A DNA stretch of 64,000 bases, taken from contig JBAWZA010000017.1 of the NCBI GenBank assembly GCA_037143335.1, forward strand, positions 10,014-74,013. Reading direction: 5' to 3'. This DNA is from PALSA-1296 sp037143335 (lineage in GTDB: Bacteria > Bacteroidota > Ignavibacteria > Palsa-1295). Position numbers and translations under genes: made by a program. Shown here one piece after another: positions 1-8,682 of this stretch (the stretch's first letter is position 1; the number at the start of each line of letters is the position of its first letter). The notes beneath the pieces are model-generated. The model did not search any database and had not been told where the DNA came from. It worked only from the letters and a program-made list of their open reading frames with translations.

Positions 1-49
1 GGTTTACACCAACTGTTCTTTCGACCAATACTAGGTCCCGAGCAAGTCA

Positions 50-1555
50 CTATTTAACAACGAGGAATTTAAAGAGATAAGGGATACCATTTGACTTTAA
101 TTCAAGAAGATAAGCCCCCGAAGGTAAATCTGTTGTTGCAACATGAATTCTTTGTACACCGGAATGCAAATTTTCATCGAAGACACGCTTGGAAATCTGT
201 GCGTTCATCGAAAGAATCTTGGTTTCAACACGAGCGTCAGTTTGGAGACTGATGTCTATATTAATACTACCATCCGCCTCGTCAATGAAGTTAACTGTCG
301 TTCTCCCATTCTGGTAAGGGACAGATGCAGTGCCTGCATTGATTGGCATTTTCATGTAAGATAGGAGGGCAGGCTTTGTTACATCAAGTATCTCCGCGGA
401 ATTTGTAAAGTCGTCGCTATGTAAATGCAGTCCAGCACTATCTCTTGAACCATTCCCTTTTTGTCCTCCCGCAACTAACAAGAATTCAGTCGGCAAAGCA
501 GTGGAAGTCGTTTGGTGGATATACACAGCATCGTGCCTACATCTCGAGTAATTAAGCTGAGGTGCAAAATACCACTGTTGTAGATTCCTGTCATACCATT
601 CACACTGAGGGGTTGAAATGACGGCTAAACCACTTGGGTCACTCCATTCGCCATCCACCATTCCACCAGTTGCCATGAACCTATCGTCCGGGAAAGCTAT
701 TCCGGCAGTCCAATGTATTGGTTCATGAATTGGGGAAGTATTCTGCCAAAGATTTGTGAGTGGGTCGAGAATTTCTGACCCTGTTGCTAAGCTGTTTGAA
801 GTATTTCTCCCTCCAGCTGCAAGCACGGAATTGTCAGAAAAATGTGTGAGAACCCCCATCGTTCGAGACTGATTCATAGAACTTGCCAAAGACCAACTTT
901 CGGCGATTGGGTCATAGAGTTCGCATTCTCCGTAATAGTTAGATACAGAGCCACCATCCCTACCACCAGTAATTAACACTTTGCCGTCATTTATAAGCAC
1001 TGCCTGAGCGCAATACCTGCTAACTTGCATTTGACCTGTAAGCTTACTAACATTCGTAATTGGATCGTAGATTTCGCAAGTTGCAGTCATCCCACCTTGC
1101 ACAAGCCCTCCGGATATGAGGATTCTTCCATCTTGAAGTAATGTGGCACAAGGAACATACCTTGCTTTTTGGAGCTTGCCGACGACAGCCCATGACCCTG
1201 TTGAGGGATCAAAATCTTCCACGACATCCGTAGCCGTTCCTACTCCGAACTGTGTACCACCACATAGGGAAATTACATGACCATTAGACAACTTCACTAT
1301 CGTTGGATATACTCGGGCCACATGTAGACTTCCTGTTAAACTCCAAGTTGCTGTAGCAGGGTCATAAATTTCGCATGAAGAAAGTGGTTCACCATTCTCA
1401 TTGTAACCACCAACTATTAGAGCGGTCTGGTTATCAAGTACGACCATCTCAGATAGCCAACGTACCGAATTCATAGCTGTTGTGTACTGCCATGACTGAG
1501 CGAACAAGATTGCTGGGATGAACGATGCTAAGAAGAAAACAAATACCTTTTTCAT
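50..1555 (-). CDS. Secreted kelch-repeat protein with C-terminal T9SS-like sorting region
   Basis: A 501-residue protein opens with a signal peptide (lysines, a hydrophobic run, cleavage after LFAQ near residue 20). The body carries at least five kelch-type blades of about 50 residues, each with a paired glycine motif followed by a CEIYDP or similar strand (for example IVGGYN, SLCGGT, ISGGLV, ITGGRD, AAGGRN), so a beta-propeller is expected. The last ~80 residues look like a Por/T9SS C-terminal domain: LPSGAYLLELKSNG and an end in FKFLVVK. It is probably exported to the cell surface. The ATG is preceded by GGAGACACG. No enzymatic residues are recognised, and the partner or ligand is unknown. 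Confidence 0.85.
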   Translation of the reverse strand: MKKVFVFFLASFIPAILFAQSWQYTTAMNSVRWLSEMVVLDNQTALIVGGYNENGEPLSSCEIYDPATATWSLTGSLHVARVYPTIVKLSNGHVISLCGGTQFGVGTATDVVEDFDPSTGSWAVVGKLQKARYVPCATLLQDGRILISGGLVQGGMTATCEIYDPITNVSKLTGQMQVSRYCAQAVLINDGKVLITGGRDGGSVSNYYGECELYDPIAESWSLASSMNQSRTMGVLTHFSDNSVLAAGGRNTSNSLATGSEILDPLTNLWQNTSPIHEPIHWTAGIAFPDDRFMATGGMVDGEWSDPSGLAVISTPQCEWYDRNLQQWYFAPQLNYSRCRHDAVYIHQTTSTALPTEFLLVAGGQKGNGSRDSAGLHLHSDDFTNSAEILDVTKPALLSYMKMPINAGTASVPYQNGRTTVNFIDEADGSINIDISLQTDARVETKILSMNAQISKRVFDENLHSGVQRIHVATTDLPSGAYLLELKSNGIPYLFKFLVVK

Positions 1556-1625
1556 AATCGTGTCTCCATATGTAATTGAAATGATATGATTAGTATTCTG
1601 TATAAACTAACCAACTCAACAAAAG

Positions 1626-2510
1626 TTACACCAAAATTCGTTTTACTTTATCCAAACCTTGGTGGTATTTGGTCAAAAAACAATAATTTTCACTCTGAGG
1701 GATGACAGAGGTGAGTGGGCCCTTCAAACCACCAGAAACGAATTCGTAACAATCATAGCCGTAACTCGAAAGAAAATCAAGTAACTCTCGAGAGCCATAG
1801 CCAGCTTGTCTCATCATCCCGATCGTCATTTCCAAAATAATAATTGGCTTGTCAGGCGCAGTTAACATTTCTCTCATTCCCTGAAGAGCAAATAATTCAG
1901 CACCCTCGATGTCCATCTTTATAAGGTCAATCTTCGTAACTTTATTTGATCTTATGAACTCATCGAGTGTAATTGCATCTACTTCAATCAACCGGTTTTT
2001 ACTTTGTTCCGTGATCACTGTGCTCCCAGTTCCTCTGTTGCCTGCAGGAGGAAGACCGAAAGAAATCTTCCCAATAAAATTTGTTAGAGCAACATTCGAC
2101 AGCACAATCCGTTCTCCTAGGTTATTAAGATTGATATTTTCCTGAAGTCTATCTGCCGTTTCGGGGATAGGTTCAAATGTAAATACTTTCTTAGCAAATT
2201 TTGCGAAGAGTAATGCCATCTGGCCAATGTTTCCCCCGATATCCAAGATGGTATTGCTACCTGTTGAAAGGGCTTCAATCGTTGGAGTGTCACGCCATTC
2301 ATAAATGTTGTAGAAAAGTGGAACCTGCGCCATATCATCCAAATCCAATTTCATAAAGCCACGGTCTTTGGTCGAGACGGTAACTGAAACTGATTCTGAA
2401 GTATATTTATTGGATAGCATCATCAGAGGGTAGCGCCCTTTCTTTAAGGGAGTGTATGACAAGTATGCCCTTACGATTTTTCTAAGTGTGCTTTTGATCG
2501 CCGATGCCAT
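1626..2510 (-). CDS. FkbM family SAM-dependent methyltransferase
   Basis: The 294-residue product has the class I methyltransferase fold signature: SAM motif I DIGGNIG at about residues 90-96, an acidic strand end FEPIP at 112-116, and the FkbM-type KMDIEGAE at 198-205. FkbM enzymes O-methylate sugars or secondary metabolites; the substrate cannot be read here. The protein looks complete. It has no signal peptide, so it should be cytoplasmic. It lies downstream of nothing obviously biosynthetic, and follows an unrelated divergent aldo/keto reductase. A role in methylating surface glycan is an inference from the family only. Confidence 0.85.
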   Translation of the reverse strand: MASAIKSTLRKIVRAYLSYTPLKKGRYPLMMLSNKYTSESVSVTVSTKDRGFMKLDLDDMAQVPLFYNIYEWRDTPTIEALSTGSNTILDIGGNIGQMALLFAKFAKKVFTFEPIPETADRLQENINLNNLGERIVLSNVALTNFIGKISFGLPPAGNRGTGSTVITEQSKNRLIEVDAITLDEFIRSNKVTKIDLIKMDIEGAELFALQGMREMLTAPDKPIIILEMTIGMMRQAGYGSRELLDFLSSYGYDCYEFVSGGLKGPLTSVIPQSENYCFLTKYHQGLDKVKRILV

Positions 2511-2620
2511 AAATTTTAGTTCTAATTAACCTGAGTCGGTTCAACAGTGTGTTTTCAGAAAAGGATTCTTACTCCCCCTCCCCCTGTTTCATGCGCTGAA
2601 TAATTTTTTTGTACGAGAAT

Positions 2621-4162
2621 ATGGCTACTTCCGTGATTCAAGGGTTTGCTACTTCTGAGGGGACCGAGAGGTTTCGTGATCGCTTTCCAGAAATTTCTGC
2701 TGAGTTCAATCGCCTTGGACGGACAGGTCTATTCTGTGCGCCTGTTGGGTTCGGTACCTATCGGTGCGACTACCGCATCGCTGAGCATCAGGCAGCGCTT
2801 GCGAAGGCTATCCGGATGGGGGTAAACCTCATTGACACAAGCGCCAACTACACAAATGGCAATGCCGAGCGAATGATCGGCGAGCGGATGCTGGCGATGA
2901 TCCTATCCACTGAGATCAAGCGCGATGAGATAATTATTGTCTCGAAGGGCGGATATATTCAAGGCGAAAACTACGAGCGCATCGCCGCAATCGTTGGCGA
3001 TGATACTGACTTGGAAGCAGGCTCAGAAATGAACGAGCTTGTCCGCTATGCAAAAGGTTTGTGGCATTCGATCCATCCTGATTTTCTTGAAGATCAAATC
3101 ACCAGATCACTTGAGCGATTGGGTTTGGAAACGATAGATGTCTATCTGCTCCATAACCCTGAGTACTACATTCAATGGGCTATCAAGGATAGAATGCCCG
3201 AAGATGAAGCACGAGAAATATATGAATCCAGAATCCAAAAAGCATTCGCTCATCTCGAAACCGAAGTTGAGTCGGGTAGAATAAAGTGGTATGGTATCAG
3301 CTCAAATACTTTTCCGAAACCCGAAGAAGCTGTTGATAGAACTTCATTAGAAAAAATATTCAAAGCGAGTGAAGAATCGGGTCGCTCACATTTTGGTGTG
3401 ATTCAATTCCCGATGAATCTCTATGAGCGCGGAGGCTTGCTTGAGAAGAATCAGGAAAAATCGTCGAAGTCCGTGACTGAATTTGCGCGTGAGCATGATT
3501 TAGGAATGCTTATTAATCGTCCGCTGAATGCTTTCGGAAATAAACAATTGATTCGCCTTGCGGACTATCCGACACGTGAATATCCCCCAGTTCAAGAAAT
3601 CGCCGACCTTGTGCATGACTTGAAATTACAGGAAGAAGAATTTAAGAACGGCGCGCTCAAAGATATTTCACTCAGCCCCGAGGCTTATGAAGCCGTGAAA
3701 AAATTACTCAGCGTCGGCGAAGCACTCGAAGGCAAGTGGGATAAACTCCCGACGCTTGATGAGTGGCGCGATCTGCTTTACTCCGTGTTTAAGCCACGAT
3801 TGCAGTACGCCTTCGATCTTCTTCGCGAAGCCGCCAAGGCAACGCCGAATGTATTTACTCCGCTCTCGGATTATGCCGAAAGTATGGATGGGCTGATGGA
3901 GCATATCACAAATTATTATACATCGCTCGCCTCAGAGCGGTCGCAGCAAATTCATGATGTGATTGATGAAGCGCTTCCACTTCAGTATCACGAGCTTTCC
4001 CTTTCACAAAAGTCAATCCTCCTACTCCGATCAGTTGAGGGAATTTCGTCGGTGCTTGTCGGAATGCGAAGTGATGATTATGTGGATGATGTAATCTATG
4101 GCTTACAAGCAAGGCGCATCGAAGAAGTGGAAGATATCTGGAAACGAATTGATCTCACATAA
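2621..4162 (+). CDS. Aldo/keto reductase family protein with large insertion
   Basis: The N-terminal two thirds is an NAD(P)H-dependent aldo/keto reductase barrel with the full catalytic tetrad: Asp72 and Tyr77 (in LIDTSANY), Lys109 (VSKGGY) and His178 (LLHNPE). The C-terminal barrel strand LLRSVEGISSVLVGMR is present. Between INRPLNAFG and that strand sits an extra helical insertion of roughly 120-130 residues, so the protein is 513 residues against about 320-350 for ordinary members. The frame can be opened 12 bases earlier at a TTG, but the ATG at 2621 is preferred. It is monocistronic and ends in a shared terminator. The substrate is unknown. Confidence 0.85.
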   Translation: MATSVIQGFATSEGTERFRDRFPEISAEFNRLGRTGLFCAPVGFGTYRCDYRIAEHQAALAKAIRMGVNLIDTSANYTNGNAERMIGERMLAMILSTEIKRDEIIIVSKGGYIQGENYERIAAIVGDDTDLEAGSEMNELVRYAKGLWHSIHPDFLEDQITRSLERLGLETIDVYLLHNPEYYIQWAIKDRMPEDEAREIYESRIQKAFAHLETEVESGRIKWYGISSNTFPKPEEAVDRTSLEKIFKASEESGRSHFGVIQFPMNLYERGGLLEKNQEKSSKSVTEFAREHDLGMLINRPLNAFGNKQLIRLADYPTREYPPVQEIADLVHDLKLQEEEFKNGALKDISLSPEAYEAVKKLLSVGEALEGKWDKLPTLDEWRDLLYSVFKPRLQYAFDLLREAAKATPNVFTPLSDYAESMDGLMEHITNYYTSLASERSQQIHDVIDEALPLQYHELSLSQKSILLLRSVEGISSVLVGMRSDDYVDDVIYGLQARRIEEVEDIWKRIDLT

Positions 4163-4195
4163 AAAAAACGACTCTTCATAATTAAGAGTCGTTTT
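4161..4195. terminator. Bidirectional Rho-independent terminator
   Basis: ACGACTCTT and AAGAGTCGT form a 9-bp stem around a 7-base loop, with an A-run on the left and T-run on the right. It can therefore end both the aldo/keto reductase transcript (+) and the rplU-rpmA transcript (-), which converge here. Confidence 0.85.
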
Positions 4196-4215
4196 CAATT
4201 TCTGTCTGGCAGGTT

Positions 4216-4473
4216 TTAATTTCCTGGATAGATACTGATACGCTGACGATTCTCACGGAATCGCTCGAACTTCACGATACCACCAGCAAGGGCGTAGAGG
4301 GTATCATCCGATCCGATACCGACGTTCAAGCCTGGATGGAATTTTGTTCCGCGCTGACGCACGAGGATATTTCCTGCAAGCACCAACTCACCACCATATT
4401 TTTTTACGCCGAGTCTTTGGGCGTTAGAATCGCGACCGTTTTTAGTAGATCCGCCGCCTTTTTTATGAGCCAT
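4216..4473 (-). CDS. rpmA: 50S ribosomal protein L27
   Basis: The 85-residue product begins MAHKKGGGSTKNGRDSNAQR and continues LGVKKYGGE, LVRQRGTKFHPG and GGDTLYAL-like segments, the invariant pattern of bL27. Its flexible N-terminus reaches the peptidyl-transferase centre. No N-terminal extension needing proteolysis is present. The gene follows rplU by 14 bases on the same strand, the classical L21-L27 operon, and runs into the bidirectional terminator. Confidence 0.97.
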   Translation of the reverse strand: MAHKKGGGSTKNGRDSNAQRLGVKKYGGELVLAGNILVRQRGTKFHPGLNVGIGSDDTLYALAGGIVKFERFRENRQRISIYPGN

Positions 4474-4487
4474 GGTTCAAATAAAAT

Positions 4488-4796
4488 TTAAATGGTGAAA
4501 GAATTGATATTCAAAACGCTAAAATTCTGCTTGTGTCCGTTTGTTACCCGGTACCGCTTACGGCGCTTTTTCTTGAAGACGATGATTTTCTCATCGCGAT
4601 CGTGCTCGCTGAAGGTTGCGTCAATCTTGATTGCACCGCCAAGGGCTATCTTGCCATCAGCACCTTGAGCAAGGAGAACCTTATCAAAGGTCATCTTCGC
4701 ACCAGCTTCGGCACCATCAATATATGCAACGCGGAGCTGCTTTGCGCCCTCTTCAATACGGTATTGCTCCCCACGAAATTCTACAATTGCGAACAT
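4488..4796 (-). CDS. rplU: 50S ribosomal protein L21
   Basis: The true start is the ATG at 4796 giving MFAIVEFRGEQYRIEEG, the conserved bL21 opening. The open frame extends upstream through the tRNA-Gly region, but that part is not coding. The C-terminal half has IIVFKKKRRKRYRVTNGHKQ, the conserved 23S rRNA-binding basic stretch. The length of 102 residues is normal. A near-consensus -7 box (TAAATTTA) lies about 10 bases upstream of the start, so the operon promoter is probably there, between the tRNA terminator and rplU. Confidence 0.97.
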   Translation of the reverse strand: MFAIVEFRGEQYRIEEGAKQLRVAYIDGAEAGAKMTFDKVLLAQGADGKIALGGAIKIDATFSEHDRDEKIIVFKKKRRKRYRVTNGHKQNFSVLNINSFTI

Positions 4797-4887
4797 CTTT
4801 TTGTTTCTAAATTTAGCCGAGTGTAAATGCGAAATCGCCTGAAAAGGTTCGCGCTTTCTTGGAATATGTGAAAAAAGATGGAAAGTA

Positions 4888-4914
4888 ATAAAAAAGCCGC
4901 CAGTTGTGGCGGCT
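4888..4914 (-). terminator. Rho-independent terminator of tRNA-Gly
   Basis: On the minus strand AGCCGCCA / TGGCGGCT form an 8-bp GC-rich stem with a 4-base loop, followed by a T-run. It stands directly downstream of tRNA-Gly and separates it from rplU. Confidence 0.85.
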
Positions 4915-4925
4915 GAGGTCTCTTT

Positions 4926-5001
<76 letters not shown>

Positions 5002-5035
5002 AATTATTTCAATTGCACGTCTTTAACATCAAACC

Positions 5036-6421
5036 TTACCTGAGAGGTTTCCACCCATGCAAAATAAGCCGATTGCCTACCGGACATTCAGAACATCGAA
5101 GCGCAGTGCAATAATTACGATGAAGGAAAAGTGCGCCTTGCTCTTGCTCCGTTGTCGAGGCTGATTCGCCCTCCAGAAGCTCCTGCTCAATAACGCGCAA
5201 GTACTGCGCGCTTGATCTGGAAGGAAATTCTGACCACTCTTTCCGTAGTTCTTTCGATACTGATTTTATTTTATTTAGATCTAATGAGTTTCGCATCGCC
5301 TGCGATTCGATCTGAGCAATTCGTGCTGGGAGTGTGACATTCACCACAATTGCATTCAATCTCTCGGAGCCAACCAACAAATGTGGCGCATCGAGAGCGT
5401 GTTTGAATGATGTGTGCATTTCCCAAAATGGCAATCCTCCGATTTCGAGATCAAGCTCTTCGGAAATATCAAAATCCTGGCGCGAGAAAAAACGGAATGC
5501 AAGTAAAGCCGCCGCTGCTATTCTGCGATACGGAGTATTGAGCGGTCGAACCCGAAAAAAAGCCCAATCGTATTCGGAGAGAATTTCGGTGATTTGATAA
5601 TCAATTTTCAGCGCCTCCCACCTCGCGGCAAGATCAATCACGTACTCGTTCACATCATCGTTATACTCAGCACTCGGCTTAACAAGCAATCCCGCCGTTC
5701 CAAAAAAAAGTGCTTCGAAATATTTTAGGAGGTCATTACTCGGTTCATTTCTCCGTATCTGCTGCAGTAGCGAACGAGGCAACGCCTGGGATAACTTAAC
5801 CATCGGGACCCGGTTCTCGGAATAGCCTAATGCATCGCAGACCAATTCATATACACGTTCAAGTAGTAGCTCGTCCGAGAATATCTCCTCAGCAGATACG
5901 ATTCTGCCTACGCGCTCATCCAACCGCGATTGCGCCATTTGTTCAATGAGCTTGTACTTCAATTTCAGTGGGACCGAGAGGTTATGCGGGAAACATGGAA
6001 GCTCCGGTGAACGAGCATATTTGCGCTCGATAAGTTCGCGCCAAAATGTTCGTTGATCAAACGAAAAATTATCGCGCAACACACAAACAGGAATCTTGGG
6101 ATCGGCTTGTTCTAATTCTTCAAGATCGGCATCCAAGACGACATGAAGAATAACTTGGGAATAATTCGGATCGCCTGTATGTCCGTGATGATCCCAATCC
6201 TTCAGCGAGCGGTGAAGTTCAATATCACCCAGAATGCGCAAACCATCAACGGCGATTTCAGCTTCGGTAAAATCAGGACCGGCACTGCGGTCGTTGTAAG
6301 TGCCTGAGTTAATAATAGTGAAGGGAGTGCCGTCGGAGAGAAGTGGCTGAGCGATCAGGTACTTCGAGTGCTCCTGCCACAACTCATGAAGGATTGACTC
6401 TGCTATATTCTCAGTACGCAT
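5036..6421 (-). CDS. DUF2851 family protein
   Basis: The 461-residue soluble protein matches the DUF2851 family, found mainly in Bacteroidota/Chlorobiota. Its N-terminus has the nuclease-like pattern GTYNDRSAGPDFTEAEI and GDIELHRSLKDWDHHGH, then a helical body, and its C-terminus carries a small cysteine cluster CTALRCSECPVG. The D...E...H arrangement in the first 90 residues suggests a nucleic-acid-processing enzyme, but no activity is established to my knowledge. It starts 6 bases beyond the pyrF stop and is likely the last gene of the ftsB-like/ROK/pyrF operon, ahead of tRNA-Gly. Confidence 0.8.
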   Translation of the reverse strand: MRTENIAESILHELWQEHSKYLIAQPLLSDGTPFTIINSGTYNDRSAGPDFTEAEIAVDGLRILGDIELHRSLKDWDHHGHTGDPNYSQVILHVVLDADLEELEQADPKIPVCVLRDNFSFDQRTFWRELIERKYARSPELPCFPHNLSVPLKLKYKLIEQMAQSRLDERVGRIVSAEEIFSDELLLERVYELVCDALGYSENRVPMVKLSQALPRSLLQQIRRNEPSNDLLKYFEALFFGTAGLLVKPSAEYNDDVNEYVIDLAARWEALKIDYQITEILSEYDWAFFRVRPLNTPYRRIAAAALLAFRFFSRQDFDISEELDLEIGGLPFWEMHTSFKHALDAPHLLVGSERLNAIVVNVTLPARIAQIESQAMRNSLDLNKIKSVSKELRKEWSEFPSRSSAQYLRVIEQELLEGESASTTEQEQGALFLHRNYCTALRCSECPVGNRLILHGWKPLR

Positions 6422-6427
6422 CAGTTC

Positions 6428-7225
6428 CTATTTGCGCATCACCTCCACATAACTCATCGCTGCTGCTCTTGCGGCTTCAGCAAAATCTTTTCCCTTGGAG
6501 GCTCCGCAAATTCCACGGCTGACATTGATGATCGCAATGCCTCCACCATTCGCCGCAAGCGACTCCTCAAGTGATCCGCCTTGCGCGCCGATGCCTGGAA
6601 TCAGAAACGGAAGCTCTGGTGCGCGTTCGCGGAGGGCTTTCAACTCCGAGCTTTTCGTTGCTCCCACGACAATACCGCAATTATTTTTAGCTTTGTTCCA
6701 TTCCCTGACTCTGTCTGTTACTTCTTCGAATATTTTTTTTCCGGTAGCAAGTTCAAGGTACTGAAATTCCTTCGCACTTGGATTCGAAGTGAGTCCCAGA
6801 AAAAAAACTCCTCTATCATTTCGCCCGAGAAATGGCTCAACTGAATCGAAACCCATATACGGACTGAGTGTGACAACATCGAATGGAAGATTCACCTGAT
6901 ATGCAAGCGCATATTGCTCACTGGTCGCACCAAGATCGCCACGTTTAATATCAGCAATCGTAAGTATCTGTTCTGGAATATGTGAGAGCGTTGCTTCGAG
7001 GGCTTGATAGCCTTTCACACCAGCGGCTTCGTAATAGGCAACGTTTGGTTTATATGCACATGCCAGATCAGATGTCGCATCAATGATTGCTTTATTAAAA
7101 GTTAGTATTGGATTCTCTTCTCCGAGCAAATGTTCGGGGATATTACTGAGCGATGTGTCGAGTCCAATGCAAAGCTTTGAATTGGCAATCTGTTGAGAAG
7201 AGAGAATTTTTTCTATGAATGTCAT
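6428..7225 (-). CDS. pyrF: Orotidine 5'-phosphate decarboxylase (type 2)
   Basis: The 265-residue protein decarboxylates OMP to UMP, the last step of pyrimidine synthesis. It carries the catalytic signature DIKRGD at residues 92-97, GLDTSL near the start and YKPN before the second strand; the 265-residue length and FNKAIID segment fit the type 2 subfamily. The late loop PGIGAQGG binds phosphate. The gene lies 10 bases after the ROK kinase stop and 6 bases before DUF2851 on the same strand, so a common transcript is likely. Confidence 0.95.
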   Translation of the reverse strand: MTFIEKILSSQQIANSKLCIGLDTSLSNIPEHLLGEENPILTFNKAIIDATSDLACAYKPNVAYYEAAGVKGYQALEATLSHIPEQILTIADIKRGDLGATSEQYALAYQVNLPFDVVTLSPYMGFDSVEPFLGRNDRGVFFLGLTSNPSAKEFQYLELATGKKIFEEVTDRVREWNKAKNNCGIVVGATKSSELKALRERAPELPFLIPGIGAQGGSLEESLAANGGGIAIINVSRGICGASKGKDFAEAARAAAMSYVEVMRK

Positions 7226-7235
7226 TTCCTACGAA

Positions 7236-8225
7236 TTAGTTATTTTTTTGTTGAGTTAATAATGCCGCTCCTATCATCCCAGCCGAAGTGAGTAACTTTG
7301 CTGGATGGATAACAACTGAGCCACGCTGATGCTCCAGAACATGCTCGCGCAATGCCGCCAGAGCTGGTTCGAGAATAAGGTTGCCAGCTTGAGCTACTCC
7401 GCCCGAAACGATGAACATGCGAATGTCCAACAGAACTGCAACAGTGGCAAATCCGATACCGAGTATCGTCCCAGCTTCGGCGAGCACACCCCGTGCAAAT
7501 GAATCACCAGCAGAAGCCGCCTCGAAAATATCTTTCGGTTCTAAGACGCCAACTGGAAGGAATGTATGAAGCGACGACTTTTTCTTCATCGTTCGCAATT
7601 GCTCGATCGTTCGATCGGATAAATATTTTTGGCCGAGGTATGCCTCTAAGACTCCGCGAATACCGCTGAGTGATTCGTGTCCTTGGTAATCAATCATGAT
7701 ATGACCGAACTCCCCTGCCCCACCAAACGCCCCACGGAAAATTTTTCCATCAGCGACAATTGCACCACCGACACCTGTGCCAAGCGTGGCAAGCATAAAA
7801 TAATCATGCCCCTTGCCTGCGCCGAAAGTTAGTTCGCCAAGCGCGGCGGCTTTGGCATCGTTATCCATCACCACTCGGTCAATGATCGGTAATGCTTCTT
7901 TGACATATTCAGTAAATGGCTCGACTTCCCACTTCGGAAAGTTTGGTGGATATTGCACGAGGGTTCTCTCAAGATTCATCGAACCAGGCACACCAATTCC
8001 GATTGCCGTGATGTCAGGGAATTGATGAATAAGCACATTGACATGCCGAGCGAGTAGTTCTGCTGTTTCACGTGCAGTTGCATTCGGAGTTTTGAATGAA
8101 GTTTCGCGAAGAATTTTTCCCTTGATGGTATCAATGACTCCCAATTTAATAGAAGTACCTCCGATGTCAACACCAATGGCGATAGGATTTGTAGGATTTG
8201 GTTGTTCGCCGATAGGTTCAGTCAT
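7236..8225 (-). CDS. ROK family sugar kinase (glucokinase-like) lacking the zinc cysteines
   Basis: The 329-residue protein has the ASKHA ATP-binding DIGGTSIKLGV (20-30), the catalytic DNDAKAAALGE (121-131) with Asp123 as likely base, and GEFGHI at 171-176, so it should phosphorylate a hexose such as glucose or N-acetyl sugar. The usual ROK zinc motif CxCGxxGCLEAY is replaced by a stretch without any cysteine (SLSGIRGVLEAY), so zinc binding is lost. It is cytoplasmic. It sits between the DivIC-like gene and pyrF in one operon. No DNA-binding domain is fused, so it is not a repressor. Confidence 0.88.
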   Translation of the reverse strand: MTEPIGEQPNPTNPIAIGVDIGGTSIKLGVIDTIKGKILRETSFKTPNATARETAELLARHVNVLIHQFPDITAIGIGVPGSMNLERTLVQYPPNFPKWEVEPFTEYVKEALPIIDRVVMDNDAKAAALGELTFGAGKGHDYFMLATLGTGVGGAIVADGKIFRGAFGGAGEFGHIMIDYQGHESLSGIRGVLEAYLGQKYLSDRTIEQLRTMKKKSSLHTFLPVGVLEPKDIFEAASAGDSFARGVLAEAGTILGIGFATVAVLLDIRMFIVSGGVAQAGNLILEPALAALREHVLEHQRGSVVIHPAKLLTSAGMIGAALLTQQKNN

Positions 8226-8276
8226 TCAAGTGGCTTTGATAAATTTTAGAATTGGAATGATTGAAACGAGGAAACC

Positions 8277-8609
8277 TTACCGACTATTCCCGTTCGCATT
8301 CTCAATCCGATAAATAATCTCATCGCGCTTCTTGAGATGGTAGCGTTCACGGGCAATGCGCTCGATCATGCTGGCATCTGCTCTCGTGAGTAGTTCGACT
8401 CGGGAGTTTAACTTTTGCTCTTCAAGTGTGAGTGAGGCATCGAGTGCACTTAGCGAAGTTACGTCACGGTGGAGCGATACATGTCGCCAGATTCCTTTAT
8501 TTGCAAACAGTAGAGTGGTAGATAGGACAAGGATAGTAGCCGTCAGCAACAAGAGCTTCGGCGTTTTAAGAATTTTTCTGATGCGCTTTTTCAGCGCGAG
8601 TTTCGGCAT
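8277..8609 (-). CDS. FtsB/DivIC-like septum formation initiator protein
   Basis: A 110-residue bitopic protein: basic N-terminus (KKRIRKILK), one transmembrane helix at about 18-37, a coiled coil at about 44-78, then the family ending MIERIARERYHLKKRDEIIYRI. DivIC/FtsB proteins bridge FtsL and FtsQ in the divisome. It begins an operon with the ROK kinase, pyrF and DUF2851. A consensus -7 box sits about 21 bases before the ATG. Confidence 0.82.
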   Translation of the reverse strand: MPKLALKKRIRKILKTPKLLLLTATILVLSTTLLFANKGIWRHVSLHRDVTSLSALDASLTLEEQKLNSRVELLTRADASMIERIARERYHLKKRDEIIYRIENANGNSR

Positions 8610-8629
8610 CCTTCGGGTACTGTAAAGTA

Positions 8630-8637
8630 CAAATATA
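8630..8637 (-). promoter_or_regulatory. Bacteroidota-type -7 box (TATATTTG)
   Basis: An exact TAnnTTTG match on the minus strand, about 21 bases before the FtsB/DivIC-like start. No good TTG is seen at N20 upstream, so this is a half-supported promoter. Confidence 0.5.
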
Positions 8638-8682
8638 CAATAAAATAACCGATTCCACCCTAATTATGGGATTTTGTGGGAT

